From: JANYHH01 sp965249745
GTDB taxonomy: Bacteria; Deinococcota; Deinococci; Deinococcales; JAAFIG01
Length of the DNA: 64,000 nucleotides
Assembly: GCA_965249745.1 (NCBI GenBank)
Contig: OZ252252.1
Location: 2,170,001-2,234,000, forward strand
Reading direction: 5' to 3'
Both the position numbers and the translations under genes were made by a program. The notes under the pieces are model-generated. The model made no database searches. It was not told the origin of the DNA and saw only the letters and a list, made by a program, of their open reading frames with translations. The first letter of the stretch is position 1. Every line of letters begins with the position of its first letter. This document shows positions 7,857 through 16,549 of the stretch, one piece after another.

Positions 7857-10800
7857 GTGGGGTCGGTGCGGCTGGGCGAGCGGACGCTGCGGTTTCGCAC
7901 GCGCAAGACCCTGGCGCTTTTGGCCTACCTCGTCCTCGAGCCGGGGTTGCACGCGCGCGACAGGCTCGCGGACTTGCTTTGGCCGCAGGCCCTGGACGGT
8001 TCGGGCCGCGCCAGTCTTCGCACCGCGCTCGCGCAGATCAACACCGAGATCGGCGCAGGCCTCGTGCGCTCCAGCCGCGACACCGTGAGCTGGGACGCCC
8101 CCGACCTGGAGACGGACGTGGGCTTGCTTGAGGACGCGAGCCGCCTAACGGGCGACGGCGATGCGACGCCCGAACTCGAGGCGCGACTCGAGCGGGCCGC
8201 GCGCCTGTGCCGGGGTGAGCTTCTAGAGGGCCTAGGCTTCGAGGACGCGCCGGATTTCGACGACTGGCTGCTCGCGCGGCGCGAGATCGCGCACAGCCTA
8301 CTGGACGCCGTACTCGAGCGCCTGAGCGCCCTCTATGCCGCATCGGGGCGCGTCAATTTGGCGCTCGAGACGGCTCAGCGCCGCGTGCGCCTCGAGCCGC
8401 TGTCCGAGGCCGCGCACCGGAGCGTGATCGAGTTGCACCTGCGAACGGGCCACCGAACGGCGGCGCTCGAGGCGTACCGGGCTTGCCAGAGCATCTTAGA
8501 GCGCGAACTTGGCCTCGAGCCGGACGCGCAAACGCGCGCCCTGGTCGAACGCTTCCTCCAGCCAGGGCCACGACCGCCGCCGCCGACCCAGACGATTCTG
8601 CCAAGCGCCCCGCTCACCATCGCTGGCAGTGTTCGATTGGTCGGACGGGCCGAGGTGCTGGGGCGGATGGAGGCGGCCTGGCGGGCCGGGCTGCACATCT
8701 TCGTCGCGGGCGAGCCGGGCGCGGGCAAGACCAGCTTGATCCTCGAGTTCGCCGCCAGTAAAGGGGCGTTCTTGGCGCACCACGGGCGTCCCGGCGATGG
8801 GGCCGTGCCTTTCTCCTCGTTTGCGCGAGGCGTGCGGCAGGCGTTGCGGGCGCACCCGGACCTCGAGTTGCCCCACTGGGTGCGTGGGGAACTCTCGCGC
8901 CTGATGCCGGAGCTGGGGGATGAACGGCTACCGCCGCTCTCGTCGCACGAGGATCGGCTGCGGCTCTTCGAGGCGGTCAGCCGGTTCGACGAGGCACTGC
9001 GCGGACGCGGCCTCTTCCCGCTCGGCGACGACTTCCAGTTCTTCGACGATTCGAGCATGGAGTTGATTGCCTATATGTTTGCCAACGGGCCGACGAGCAT
9101 GAACGCGTCGTCGGTGGCAGCCTTCCGGCCCGAGGAAGTCTCAATCCGCTTCAAGGAAATCGTGCGGCAGATGGTCGAGGCCGGACGCGCGGTCGTCATC
9201 GAACTCCCGCCGCTCGAGCCGGGGGATGTGGGCGAAATGCTCAGCGACCTGATGCCGCAAGGCGCGAACCTGACTGACCTTGGCGCGGCCCTGCACCGGT
9301 TCACGGGCGGCAACCCGATGTTCGTCCTAGAGACCGTGCGGAGCCTCGCCGAGCGCGGTGGACTCGAGGCGCTGACCGCCGAGCGCTTCGAGAACCGTCG
9401 TCGCGTGGCAGGCTTGCCCCGCGCACCAAAAGTCCAGACGATCATTCAGCGCCGCCTCGAGCGCCTGTCCACGCCCGCCCTCGACCTGGCGCGCGTCGCG
9501 GCGGTGATGGGCGAGGACTTCACGCTCGAGCTTGGCGCAAAAGTGCTGGAAACCCCGGTTCTCGAGGTGTCGCGCGCCGCTGGGGAACTCGAGGCGGCGC
9601 AGGTTTGGCGCGGCGTTCGGTTCAGCCACGACTTGTTGTTTGAAACCACGCTCGAGAACATCCCGGAATCGTTGCGTCCGGTGCTGCACGGCTCCGCGCT
9701 GGATGCGCTCGAGGGCACGCGCGTTGCGGCGGCGGTGCTGGCGGAACACGCTTTTGCCGCCAGCCGCTGGACAGCGGCGTTCAGGCACAGCTTGGATGCT
9801 GTTGAGGCTGCCGCGATGGTGTACGCCCACTCAGAAATGCTCAAACACGCCGAACGTGCGCGGCAACTGTTCCGCGACCCGCCGCAGGGCTTCGATGCAC
9901 CGGAGGACAGCGATCATATCGAGCGCCTTTACAGAGGGTTGATTGATGGTCACTGGGCCTTGAACCAACTCGAGCCGATGCGGGAGGCCAGTGACGAAAT
10001 GCTCGAATACGCCCGACAAACGAAGAATCCCGTCCTCGAGTGCCGGGCGCTCATTGAACTGGCAGAGTATGCTCAAAACTGGCGTTTTTCTAGTGCCGAA
10101 CGGGTTGGCCTGCTCGAGTCTGCGCTTGAGATCGCTGAACGACAGCATCTCGAGCGCGAGATCGCAGTGATCCAGGCGCTCTGGGTAGGGGTCGAAGTTC
10201 ACGAAGGGGATGACCAAAATGCCATTGAGCGCGGTCAGCGGATCATGCCGCAGGTGCAATCGCTTGGCCCCGAGTATGAGATTCGCTGTCTGATGTGGTT
10301 GGCGCAAGCGCAGTTGTCTTCGGGTCAGGTAGACGAGGCCGTGGCCTCCTATCAGCGGCTGCGCTCCATCACGGACGCGAGGCAGCGGAGGGAATTGGCG
10401 CACTGGGACGTGTGGTTGGGCTGGTGTGCGCTCCGCCAGGGACGCATCCGAGAGGGTACGGAACTCTTGCGCTCCGGTCGGGCCACACTGCTTGAGCTTC
10501 TGCCAAACGATCCCTACTATGGACGGATCGGAACCTACGGATTAATGCTTGGCTTGATTGATTCTGGTGAATTTTCTGAACTTAATGATATTGTAGAGCA
10601 TTATAAATCTCTAATTAGGCAAGAGAAATCTCGACCGGGCGATCAAATTGAAGATAGGGCTAGTATTTCTCTGGCGCTATTAATATTTGGACAGTTTGAT
10701 ATCGCTATGGATTATATCCAAGAAGGTTTTAACTTAAATCAATCACTTTTAAATGCAGACGACGCTAATATGTATCTCGGTTGGTTTAATAGCATGGCGT

Positions 10801-11333
10801 GTACAATTGAAGCGTCTAAAGGAAATTGGATTATCGCTGCGAAGTACTCTGAAGAGAGTAATTATTATCTAATCAAAAATGGTTTTGAATTAATATTTGG
10901 AGGTTGCGAATTTTGGACTATGATTGAAGCATTATTACGAGGCGGCAAGATAGATCTGGCTAGAGACACCGTACGTCGCTTGAGTGAATCTGTAGGCCAC
11001 TATTCGCGCAGACAAATTAATTGTCTGCGCGCGCTCGCTGTTCTCGACGTTTGGGACGGTCATCTCGAGTCTGCAATCACGCATCTTTTGAACGCCCGCG
11101 ATTTGATAATCCCGATTGGATTGCCCAACGAACGTTGGACGCTCGAGGCCAAGCTCGCGGAACTCTTTGAGCAAAACGGCGATCTCGAGAAAGCGCGGCA
11201 GGCGAGAACGTGCGCCCTCGAGATCACGAACGCCCTCGCAGACGGCATTGCTGATGAGGTGTCCAGGACGGTGTTCCTCGAGTTCGCACGGCGGCTGATC
11301 GGTCAAGACCAACGCGTTTCGGCATCGTGGTAG
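7857..11333 (+). CDS. SARP/AfsR-type regulator: DNA-binding and BTAD domains, AAA+ ATPase, TPR-like tail
   Basis: 1158 residues from GTG 7857. The N-terminal winged helix (GERTLRFRTRKTLALLAYLV, then LADLLWP) is followed by a BTAD domain (about 90-245). A P-loop VAGEPGAGKTS lies at about 282-292, and GDDFQFFDDSS is probably Walker B. The C-terminal half is helical and TPR-like. Upstream of GTG the frame stays open to 7788 and encodes LEIAFLG, the usual first strand of these regulators, but there is no ATG, GTG or TTG there, so the true start is uncertain. From about 10,510 to 10,980 the DNA turns markedly A+T-rich without breaking the frame. Probably a signal-dependent activator; it may control the divergent PAP2-like gene. 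Confidence 0.8.
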   Translation: MGSVRLGERTLRFRTRKTLALLAYLVLEPGLHARDRLADLLWPQALDGSGRASLRTALAQINTEIGAGLVRSSRDTVSWDAPDLETDVGLLEDASRLTGDGDATPELEARLERAARLCRGELLEGLGFEDAPDFDDWLLARREIAHSLLDAVLERLSALYAASGRVNLALETAQRRVRLEPLSEAAHRSVIELHLRTGHRTAALEAYRACQSILERELGLEPDAQTRALVERFLQPGPRPPPPTQTILPSAPLTIAGSVRLVGRAEVLGRMEAAWRAGLHIFVAGEPGAGKTSLILEFAASKGAFLAHHGRPGDGAVPFSSFARGVRQALRAHPDLELPHWVRGELSRLMPELGDERLPPLSSHEDRLRLFEAVSRFDEALRGRGLFPLGDDFQFFDDSSMELIAYMFANGPTSMNASSVAAFRPEEVSIRFKEIVRQMVEAGRAVVIELPPLEPGDVGEMLSDLMPQGANLTDLGAALHRFTGGNPMFVLETVRSLAERGGLEALTAERFENRRRVAGLPRAPKVQTIIQRRLERLSTPALDLARVAAVMGEDFTLELGAKVLETPVLEVSRAAGELEAAQVWRGVRFSHDLLFETTLENIPESLRPVLHGSALDALEGTRVAAAVLAEHAFAASRWTAAFRHSLDAVEAAAMVYAHSEMLKHAERARQLFRDPPQGFDAPEDSDHIERLYRGLIDGHWALNQLEPMREASDEMLEYARQTKNPVLECRALIELAEYAQNWRFSSAERVGLLESALEIAERQHLEREIAVIQALWVGVEVHEGDDQNAIERGQRIMPQVQSLGPEYEIRCLMWLAQAQLSSGQVDEAVASYQRLRSITDARQRRELAHWDVWLGWCALRQGRIREGTELLRSGRATLLELLPNDPYYGRIGTYGLMLGLIDSGEFSELNDIVEHYKSLIRQEKSRPGDQIEDRASISLALLIFGQFDIAMDYIQEGFNLNQSLLNADDANMYLGWFNSMACTIEASKGNWIIAAKYSEESNYYLIKNGFELIFGGCEFWTMIEALLRGGKIDLARDTVRRLSESVGHYSRRQINCLRALAVLDVWDGHLESAITHLLNARDLIIPIGLPNERWTLEAKLAELFEQNGDLEKARQARTCALEITNALADGIADEVSRTVFLEFARRLIGQDQRVSASW

Positions 11334-11724
11334 CAATGGAACGAAAACTCGGGTTTTGCCGCACTTCATCAATCCTCGAGTTCGTCTGGATTGCATAAGT
11401 TTCGCAATCCAAGGTTCGCACTCACCTGGATCTCTGCGCGGTACGGGTTGATTTTGCACCGACCCAGTTTTTGTTTTACTCTATCTGATCCGAATGCGTG
11501 GCTTGGGGACGACTTGGCGGCTCGATCAAATGTAACTTTTCTGGCTAACACAGTCCTGGGAGTTTGCTCTCACCGGAGGCTTAGCAGGGCGTGCAGGCTC
11601 GAGGTTTTAAGGGGTATTCGTAGAGGTGAGGTTTGCCTTGCCCGCCCACAACGTCCACCGCAACACACATCCCATACCATTCTGGCTCGAGTCACCAAAA
11701 CCCGCAACCTTCTGAGGAGATCCC
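11334..11724. other. Intergenic region
   Basis: 390 bp between the SARP-type regulator and the DUF885 gene. It contains a short hairpin at 11388-11410 and three CTCGAG sites. No gene, tRNA or clear promoter was recognised. The DUF885 ribosome site (GAGGAGATCCC) ends the region. Confidence 0.5.
11388..11410 (+). terminator. Weak hairpin after the SARP-type regulator
   Basis: GGATTGC and GCAATCC form a 7-bp stem with a 9-nt loop 55 bp past the stop. There is no T-run, so a terminator role is only a possibility. Confidence 0.25.
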
Positions 11725-13353
11725 ATGCTCGAGTCCCCGTTGAACCGTCTGGTGGAGCGTTACCTGAAGTTGCGCGCGGAGTTTCATCCGGTGGACGCGA
11801 CCTTCATGGGGCTGGATGGGTACGACAGTCTGTTGCCGCCCGCTGATCCTGATGCCCTCGAGCGGGAACGGGCGGCTTTGAGCGATTTGGAATCTGAGGC
11901 GGCGCAACTCGAGGCGGGCGTCGGGGTGGGTGCCAGTGCCGCCGAGCGGCTCGAGCGGCGAATGCTGGTGGCGCAATTGCGGGTCGCGGGGCATGAACTC
12001 GAGGAGCGCCCGCGTTTCCTGAATCCCGCTTGGTACACGGGTGAGGCGGCGTTCGGGATCATTTCTTTATTGCTGCCAAGTGATCCGCCGCGCCGCGCTG
12101 AGGACTTGCGGCAACGGCTCGAGGCGATGCCCGCGTTTCTAGCTTTGGGTGCGGGTTGGTTGCGCGGACGGGCGATTCCCGCCGACTGGGTGACACGGGC
12201 GCGGTTGGAGTGCGAGGCGTTGACGGCACTGCTGGAGCGCGGTTTGCAGAAGCACGAACTTTGGTCGGCGGCTTTTGAGGGGACGGCGCAAGAGGCGGTG
12301 CGAGCGGTGCGTTCGTTCAGCGATGAACTCGAGGGTCATCCCGACCGCGATCCCTCGAGCGGCGAGGCGTACCTAGACTTTCTGATGCGTGAAGCGCATG
12401 GCTTGCCGGACTCGCCCTTGGAGGCAGAGGAGATCGCGCGCGAGGGCTTTGAAACGGCGCGCCTCGAGTTACAACGAATGGCGCGAGTGTTGAATCCGAA
12501 TCAGGACTGGCGGCTGCAACTGGCGGCGTTAGACGCCGACCACCCATCATCGCTCGAGGCGGTCATTCCGACCTATCGGGCCTGGCAGGATCGCACCTTC
12601 GAGGCAGTTGACGGCTTAGTCACGCCCGCGACCCAGTACGGGCTTGAGTTCCAGCAGCTCCCCGAATGGGCGCGTGAGGTCGCCGGGGCGCTGTACTTTC
12701 TCTTCTACCGCTCGCCCGCCGCCGGTCGTCCGGGTCAAGGCAGTGTTTACTGGGTCTTTCCTCCGAGTGGCGACGACCGGGAAGCGTACCTTCGCAGCCA
12801 GAACATAGCCACGATCAAAAGCACCCACATCGTCCATCACGGTTCGATCGGGCATCACACGCAGAACACCAGAGCCAGACAGGCTGCGGTGAGACTCGGG
12901 CAGATCGCGGGCACCGACTGCGCCTCCGGCATCGCCATGCTCGGCGGTGGCACGATGATTGAGGGCTGGGCGTGCTACGCGCAGGAACTCATGCTCGAGG
13001 TGAACGGGTTTTACAGTCCTTTGGAGGAACTACAACTGCGCCACAATGAGCTGCGAAACACGGCCATGTGTCTGGCGGACATCCGCCTGCACCGGGGCGT
13101 GTGGACCCTGTCCCAGATGCGCGACTTCTACCGCGACGAGGTTGGCATCCCCGCGAACCGTTTATGGGCGGAGACGACCCGCAATTCCATGTACCCATCA
13201 ACTCGTTTGATGTACTGGCTGGGTACGCGGCAGATCAGAGCGGCCAGGGCAAGCAGTTCACTGGCAGCTCGAGCCTTCCACGATGGGTTGCTCCAGTTCG
13301 GGTCTGTGCCGATAGGTTGGACAATCGAGGAATTAAAAAACCGCGAACCTTGA
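11725..13353 (+). CDS. DUF885 family protein (putative metallohydrolase)
   Basis: 542 residues; ATG preceded by GAGGAG. The family signatures are in the second half: STHIVHHGSIGHHTQ (about 375-389), matching the DUF885 HxxxxGHxxQ pattern, and EGWACYAQELM (about 420-430), matching EGWAxYxExL. The length is normal for the family, which is related in fold to thermolysin-like and M32-type zinc peptidases. No signal peptide is seen, so it is probably cytoplasmic. The substrate is unknown. CTCGAG is frequent, and the second and third codons are themselves CTCGAG (Leu-Glu). Confidence 0.8.
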   Translation: MLESPLNRLVERYLKLRAEFHPVDATFMGLDGYDSLLPPADPDALERERAALSDLESEAAQLEAGVGVGASAAERLERRMLVAQLRVAGHELEERPRFLNPAWYTGEAAFGIISLLLPSDPPRRAEDLRQRLEAMPAFLALGAGWLRGRAIPADWVTRARLECEALTALLERGLQKHELWSAAFEGTAQEAVRAVRSFSDELEGHPDRDPSSGEAYLDFLMREAHGLPDSPLEAEEIAREGFETARLELQRMARVLNPNQDWRLQLAALDADHPSSLEAVIPTYRAWQDRTFEAVDGLVTPATQYGLEFQQLPEWAREVAGALYFLFYRSPAAGRPGQGSVYWVFPPSGDDREAYLRSQNIATIKSTHIVHHGSIGHHTQNTRARQAAVRLGQIAGTDCASGIAMLGGGTMIEGWACYAQELMLEVNGFYSPLEELQLRHNELRNTAMCLADIRLHRGVWTLSQMRDFYRDEVGIPANRLWAETTRNSMYPSTRLMYWLGTRQIRAARASSSLAARAFHDGLLQFGSVPIGWTIEELKNREP

Positions 13354-13563
13354 CCGACGACCTTCAGGGAGTGTCAACTCGAGCCTGGGAAAGAGTGGCT
13401 CGAGGTTGAACGCTGTCAGCCCGCAATTGACTTGTTCGAAGCTCGCCTTCCAACCGGGGTGGTTTGAGCCTCGCCTTTCCGTGCGTTCAGAATCCTTACC
13501 GCATCTGCCTGGGACGCGCCGAAGGACTGAGAACCACATGAGCATAAGGGTTCGCTTACGCTG

Positions 13564-15804
13564 GTGAAGTCTGCTATCGTTCGTTGCATGACACGGGAGC
13601 GTCTCCAGAAACCAGCGGTGACCCCGCATCTTCAACCGGAGACGACGCTCAAAGCACGCGGCTCGAGTGGTCGCGGGTCTCGAAGTGTGGTGCTTTCCAA
13701 ACTCGAGTTGCACGCACCGACGCCACTGCAACTCGAGGCTCAGCAACAACACACCCTCGAGCTTCAAAGCCAACATGACCTCAAAATCGGACAGCTCGAG
13801 GTTCAACGATCCCACGACGCTCGCCTCTCCCAAGCTCGAGTCGCCCAGAAAGTCTGGCGTACCTCGAGTCTGAAAACCCCTGCCGTGCAACGCGCCCTGT
13901 CCGATCACACGCGCACCGCTCGAGTCGCGGCTGACACTCGAGCTGCATTCGTTGCTCAACGCTCACAGCAACATCTCGAGAGATTGGTAACACAACGACT
14001 CCAAACAGCCGTTCTACCCGAGGTCACTGCACCCCCTCGAGGTCAAACGCCTTCCCTCGGGTACGTGGCAGAGATTCAACGCTCGAGAGCCGAGGAACAA
14101 GTCAACGGTGATCCAACCCTAATTCGTAATTACCAGGGGTTCAAGAACACCGGAGCCACCCTGGTCAAACACTTCCGATCTCCAGGCTCGAGTCACACGA
14201 TGGGTGACTTGGCAGGGGCGATTCAGCGGTTCACCGATCCGGGTCAACGCGGCGCGGTGGAAAGTGCTGCGTTCGCCGCCTTGGGTCATCACCCGAGTTT
14301 CCCCGGTCAATTGCAGCGTGCCTTGGATGCTCGAGCGGAACGGCTCGAGGGGCAACGGGAAATCTGGCAGCGAGAGTTGGAGCCAATCGCGCAACGGCAA
14401 GCGCTCGAAGAGGCGAGTGGAAACGATGCGGCTGAGCAAATCGCAGTCGCTCGAGGGAGTGGGCAACCCCTACCAGAGAACGTGAGAGCGATGCTCGAGG
14501 TGAAATGGAATGTGGACCTGTCCAAGGTCAGAGTTCACCTGGACTCGAGCGCGGATGGCATCTCGAGGAAACTCAATGCCAAAGCCCTCACAGCGGGGAA
14601 CGATATTTTCTTTCGAGCTGGGACGTGGAACCCGACGAGTCTCGAGGGGCTGCAATTGATCGCGCATGAAACCTGGCACACCGTGCAACAAGGCAACGGA
14701 CTCGTGCAGGCGGGGGTGGATCGGGATCACGGTCTCGAGGTTGAGGCGCAGCGCAAGGGGAATCAACTCTCACACCAGGATCTCCAAACCACCTCGAGCG
14801 GCAAGGTAGATTTCAAGCCGGCTCACGTTGCAGGCGTTCCTCAGACTTTAAGAACCGCTGCGATTTCCAATTCGAACGCCTTGCAACGACAGGCAGCCGC
14901 GACGCGTTTGCCAGTTGCTCCAACCACAGGTCAAGAGGTCGCCTATGACACCCTGGTCGCCCGTCTGGTCGCGCTCGTCCCTGAGGACATGCGCCCATTT
15001 GCGGCTGCGAACCTGCCACTGCTGCTGCAACAGTGCCGCCAGAGCGACATGCGAAACCCCGATCAGGTCGCCTATGTTCTCGCTACCGCGCGACACGAAG
15101 CGCGTTTCGGGCAACCCCGCTACAGCCGGAGTGAACCCCTGGTCGAGGATCACAACCCGGTACGCACCCGAAGCATTCCCGAAACTCGAGTCGTGGACGG
15201 CCACCGGGTGCGAACCACGCGAGAGGAATCGTACCGAGTCAGTCACGTCACGGGTCGCACCATCCCAGGCGACGACCTGAACACCTATTACGACGATGCC
15301 TACGGCGGGCGGCTTGGGAACGTGCGCGGCACGTCAGACGCGGCCGATTTTCGTGGACGTGGTTTGGTGCAACTCACGGGACGCAATAATTACGCGACCA
15401 TGAGTCGGCAATTGGGGGAAGAGGGCTTCCAGTACACCGTGGACGGGGTGACCTACGGCACGGCGGAACACCCAATCGATCTGACCGCCAATCCGACGCA
15501 CGTCAACCGCGTGCCGGAACTCGCCGCGCGAATCACTGTCTCCGGGATGCGTCAAGGCACCTTCACCGGTCGAGGTTTGAGCGCGGATATCACGGATACA
15601 AACACCGATTTCGTCAACGCGCGCCGCGTCGTCAATGGTGACAAGGACAAGATAGAACCAAATCGCACCGAGAGCAATGGCGAGATCGTGGCGGGGTACG
15701 CGCGAAGCTTCGCGGCGGAGCTGCGCGAGGGCGACGCCTGGAAGAATCTTTTCCCCAGTGGTTCTGCCGCCCCAGCGGTTCAACGCGCCCCTGACGGTCT
15801 TTAA
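13564..15804 (+). CDS. DUF4157 protein fused to a lysozyme/GH19-like domain (eCIS-type toxin candidate)
   Basis: 746 residues from GTG 13564; ATG 13588 is the alternative. The first ~200 residues are Gln/Leu/Glu-rich and low in complexity. A DUF4157 domain follows (about 300-385: GQPLPENVRAMLE, VRVHLDSSADGIS, then HETWHTVQQ with an HExxH). DUF4157 is known as a common domain in cargo of extracellular contractile injection systems. The C-terminal ~280 residues resemble chitinase/endolysin lysozymes (ATARHEARFG, GRGLVQLTGRNNYA, NRVPELAA). Inference: a delivered cell-wall hydrolase. No injection-system structural gene lies in the window. Its stop overlaps the convergent AbrB-like gene. Confidence 0.75.
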   Translation: MKSAIVRCMTRERLQKPAVTPHLQPETTLKARGSSGRGSRSVVLSKLELHAPTPLQLEAQQQHTLELQSQHDLKIGQLEVQRSHDARLSQARVAQKVWRTSSLKTPAVQRALSDHTRTARVAADTRAAFVAQRSQQHLERLVTQRLQTAVLPEVTAPPRGQTPSLGYVAEIQRSRAEEQVNGDPTLIRNYQGFKNTGATLVKHFRSPGSSHTMGDLAGAIQRFTDPGQRGAVESAAFAALGHHPSFPGQLQRALDARAERLEGQREIWQRELEPIAQRQALEEASGNDAAEQIAVARGSGQPLPENVRAMLEVKWNVDLSKVRVHLDSSADGISRKLNAKALTAGNDIFFRAGTWNPTSLEGLQLIAHETWHTVQQGNGLVQAGVDRDHGLEVEAQRKGNQLSHQDLQTTSSGKVDFKPAHVAGVPQTLRTAAISNSNALQRQAAATRLPVAPTTGQEVAYDTLVARLVALVPEDMRPFAAANLPLLLQQCRQSDMRNPDQVAYVLATARHEARFGQPRYSRSEPLVEDHNPVRTRSIPETRVVDGHRVRTTREESYRVSHVTGRTIPGDDLNTYYDDAYGGRLGNVRGTSDAADFRGRGLVQLTGRNNYATMSRQLGEEGFQYTVDGVTYGTAEHPIDLTANPTHVNRVPELAARITVSGMRQGTFTGRGLSADITDTNTDFVNARRVVNGDKDKIEPNRTESNGEIVAGYARSFAAELREGDAWKNLFPSGSAAPAVQRAPDGL

Positions 15805-16082
15805 CCTCTTCCACGCATCACCTCGAGCCTGCCTTTGGAGGTCCTGTAACCGAAGATGTGATCGGCCAGTTGACGAAAGACCTCGCGTCGCTCGGTGAAG
15901 ACGGCCCGCACGGCCCTCTCGACCTCCGGCGCGAGGCCAGGGGCGAGTGGCGAGACGACGATGCCCTCACTGCCCTGAGTGACCTCGACCGCATCGCCGG
16001 GCTTCAGGCCGTAGCGCTCGAGCAGATCGCTCGGGAGTGTTACGGCGGTGCTGTTGCCAACGGTAATGAGGGTGCGTTTCAT
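15801..16082 (-). CDS. AbrB/MazE-type DNA-binding protein (orphan antitoxin-like)
   Basis: 93 residues. The N-terminal swapped-hairpin fold is clear: RTLITVGNSTAVTLPSDLLE, then YGLKPGDAVEV. The C-terminal half (EVERAVRAVFTERREVFRQL) is helical, as in antitoxins that hold a toxin. No toxin gene follows: the gene ends 4 bp inside the convergent DUF4157 fusion. Ten bases upstream is a perfect ATAAC-TT-GTTAT palindrome, a good autoregulatory operator. It is either a stand-alone regulator or an antitoxin that lost its partner. Confidence 0.8.
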   Translation of the reverse strand: MKRTLITVGNSTAVTLPSDLLERYGLKPGDAVEVTQGSEGIVVSPLAPGLAPEVERAVRAVFTERREVFRQLADHIFGYRTSKGRLEVMRGRG

Positions 16083-16091
16083 TGCGAGATT

Positions 16092-16103
16092 ATAACTTGT
16101 TAT
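16092..16103. promoter_or_regulatory. Palindrome upstream of the AbrB-like gene
   Basis: ATAAC TT GTTAT, perfect 5-bp arms, starting 10 bp before the start codon. AbrB/MazE proteins bind such sites to repress their own genes; here this is inferred from position alone. Confidence 0.45.
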
Positions 16104-16120
16104 GACAGGGAAGGAAGTCT

Positions 16121-16413
16121 ATGGACAGAGGTTCACTCAATGACTGCGCCATTGAAGGGTTGCGCGAACACCATGCCCGTCAGCTCCTCGAGCGGGTGTT
16201 CTTCAATCATCTCGAGGCGGCTGGGTGCGGCGGATTCGCTTTCACGACTTGCGCCACATGGCGGCGAGTTTGATGATCGTGCGCGGCGTACCGCCGAAGC
16301 TCGTTTCAAAGTTGCTCGGGCACGCGAGCGTAGCGTTTACCTTGCAGGTCTACGTGCATGTCTTTGAGGAGCAGGAGACGGGCGCGACACTGGATTTGAG
16401 TGATTTGGAGTGA
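16121..16413 (+). pseudogene. Tyrosine recombinase (phage-type integrase) remnant, frameshifted
   Basis: The second part (from 16225) encodes the end of the catalytic domain: IRFHDLRHMAASLMIVRGV, then KLLGHASVAFTLQVYVHVF, which carries HxLRH, LGH and the Tyr region. The first part, in another frame, reads SLNDCAIEGLREHHARQLLE, the segment that normally lies well upstream. So the frame is shifted and tens of codons between are deleted; the core-binding domain is absent. ATG 16121 with AAGGAAG before it looks like a start but may be chance. It marks one end of a probable genomic island. Confidence 0.7.
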
Positions 16414-16549
16414 GACGGTTCGTTACAACACTACAAATCGTCCTTTGCCACTGCTAGCGCCACGCTTAGGGTAAATTCAGGTCAGTCATGAACACGCAAA
16501 CCCATACAGAGTTAGCTGGTTTCATCTGGAACATTTGCAACCTGATATG

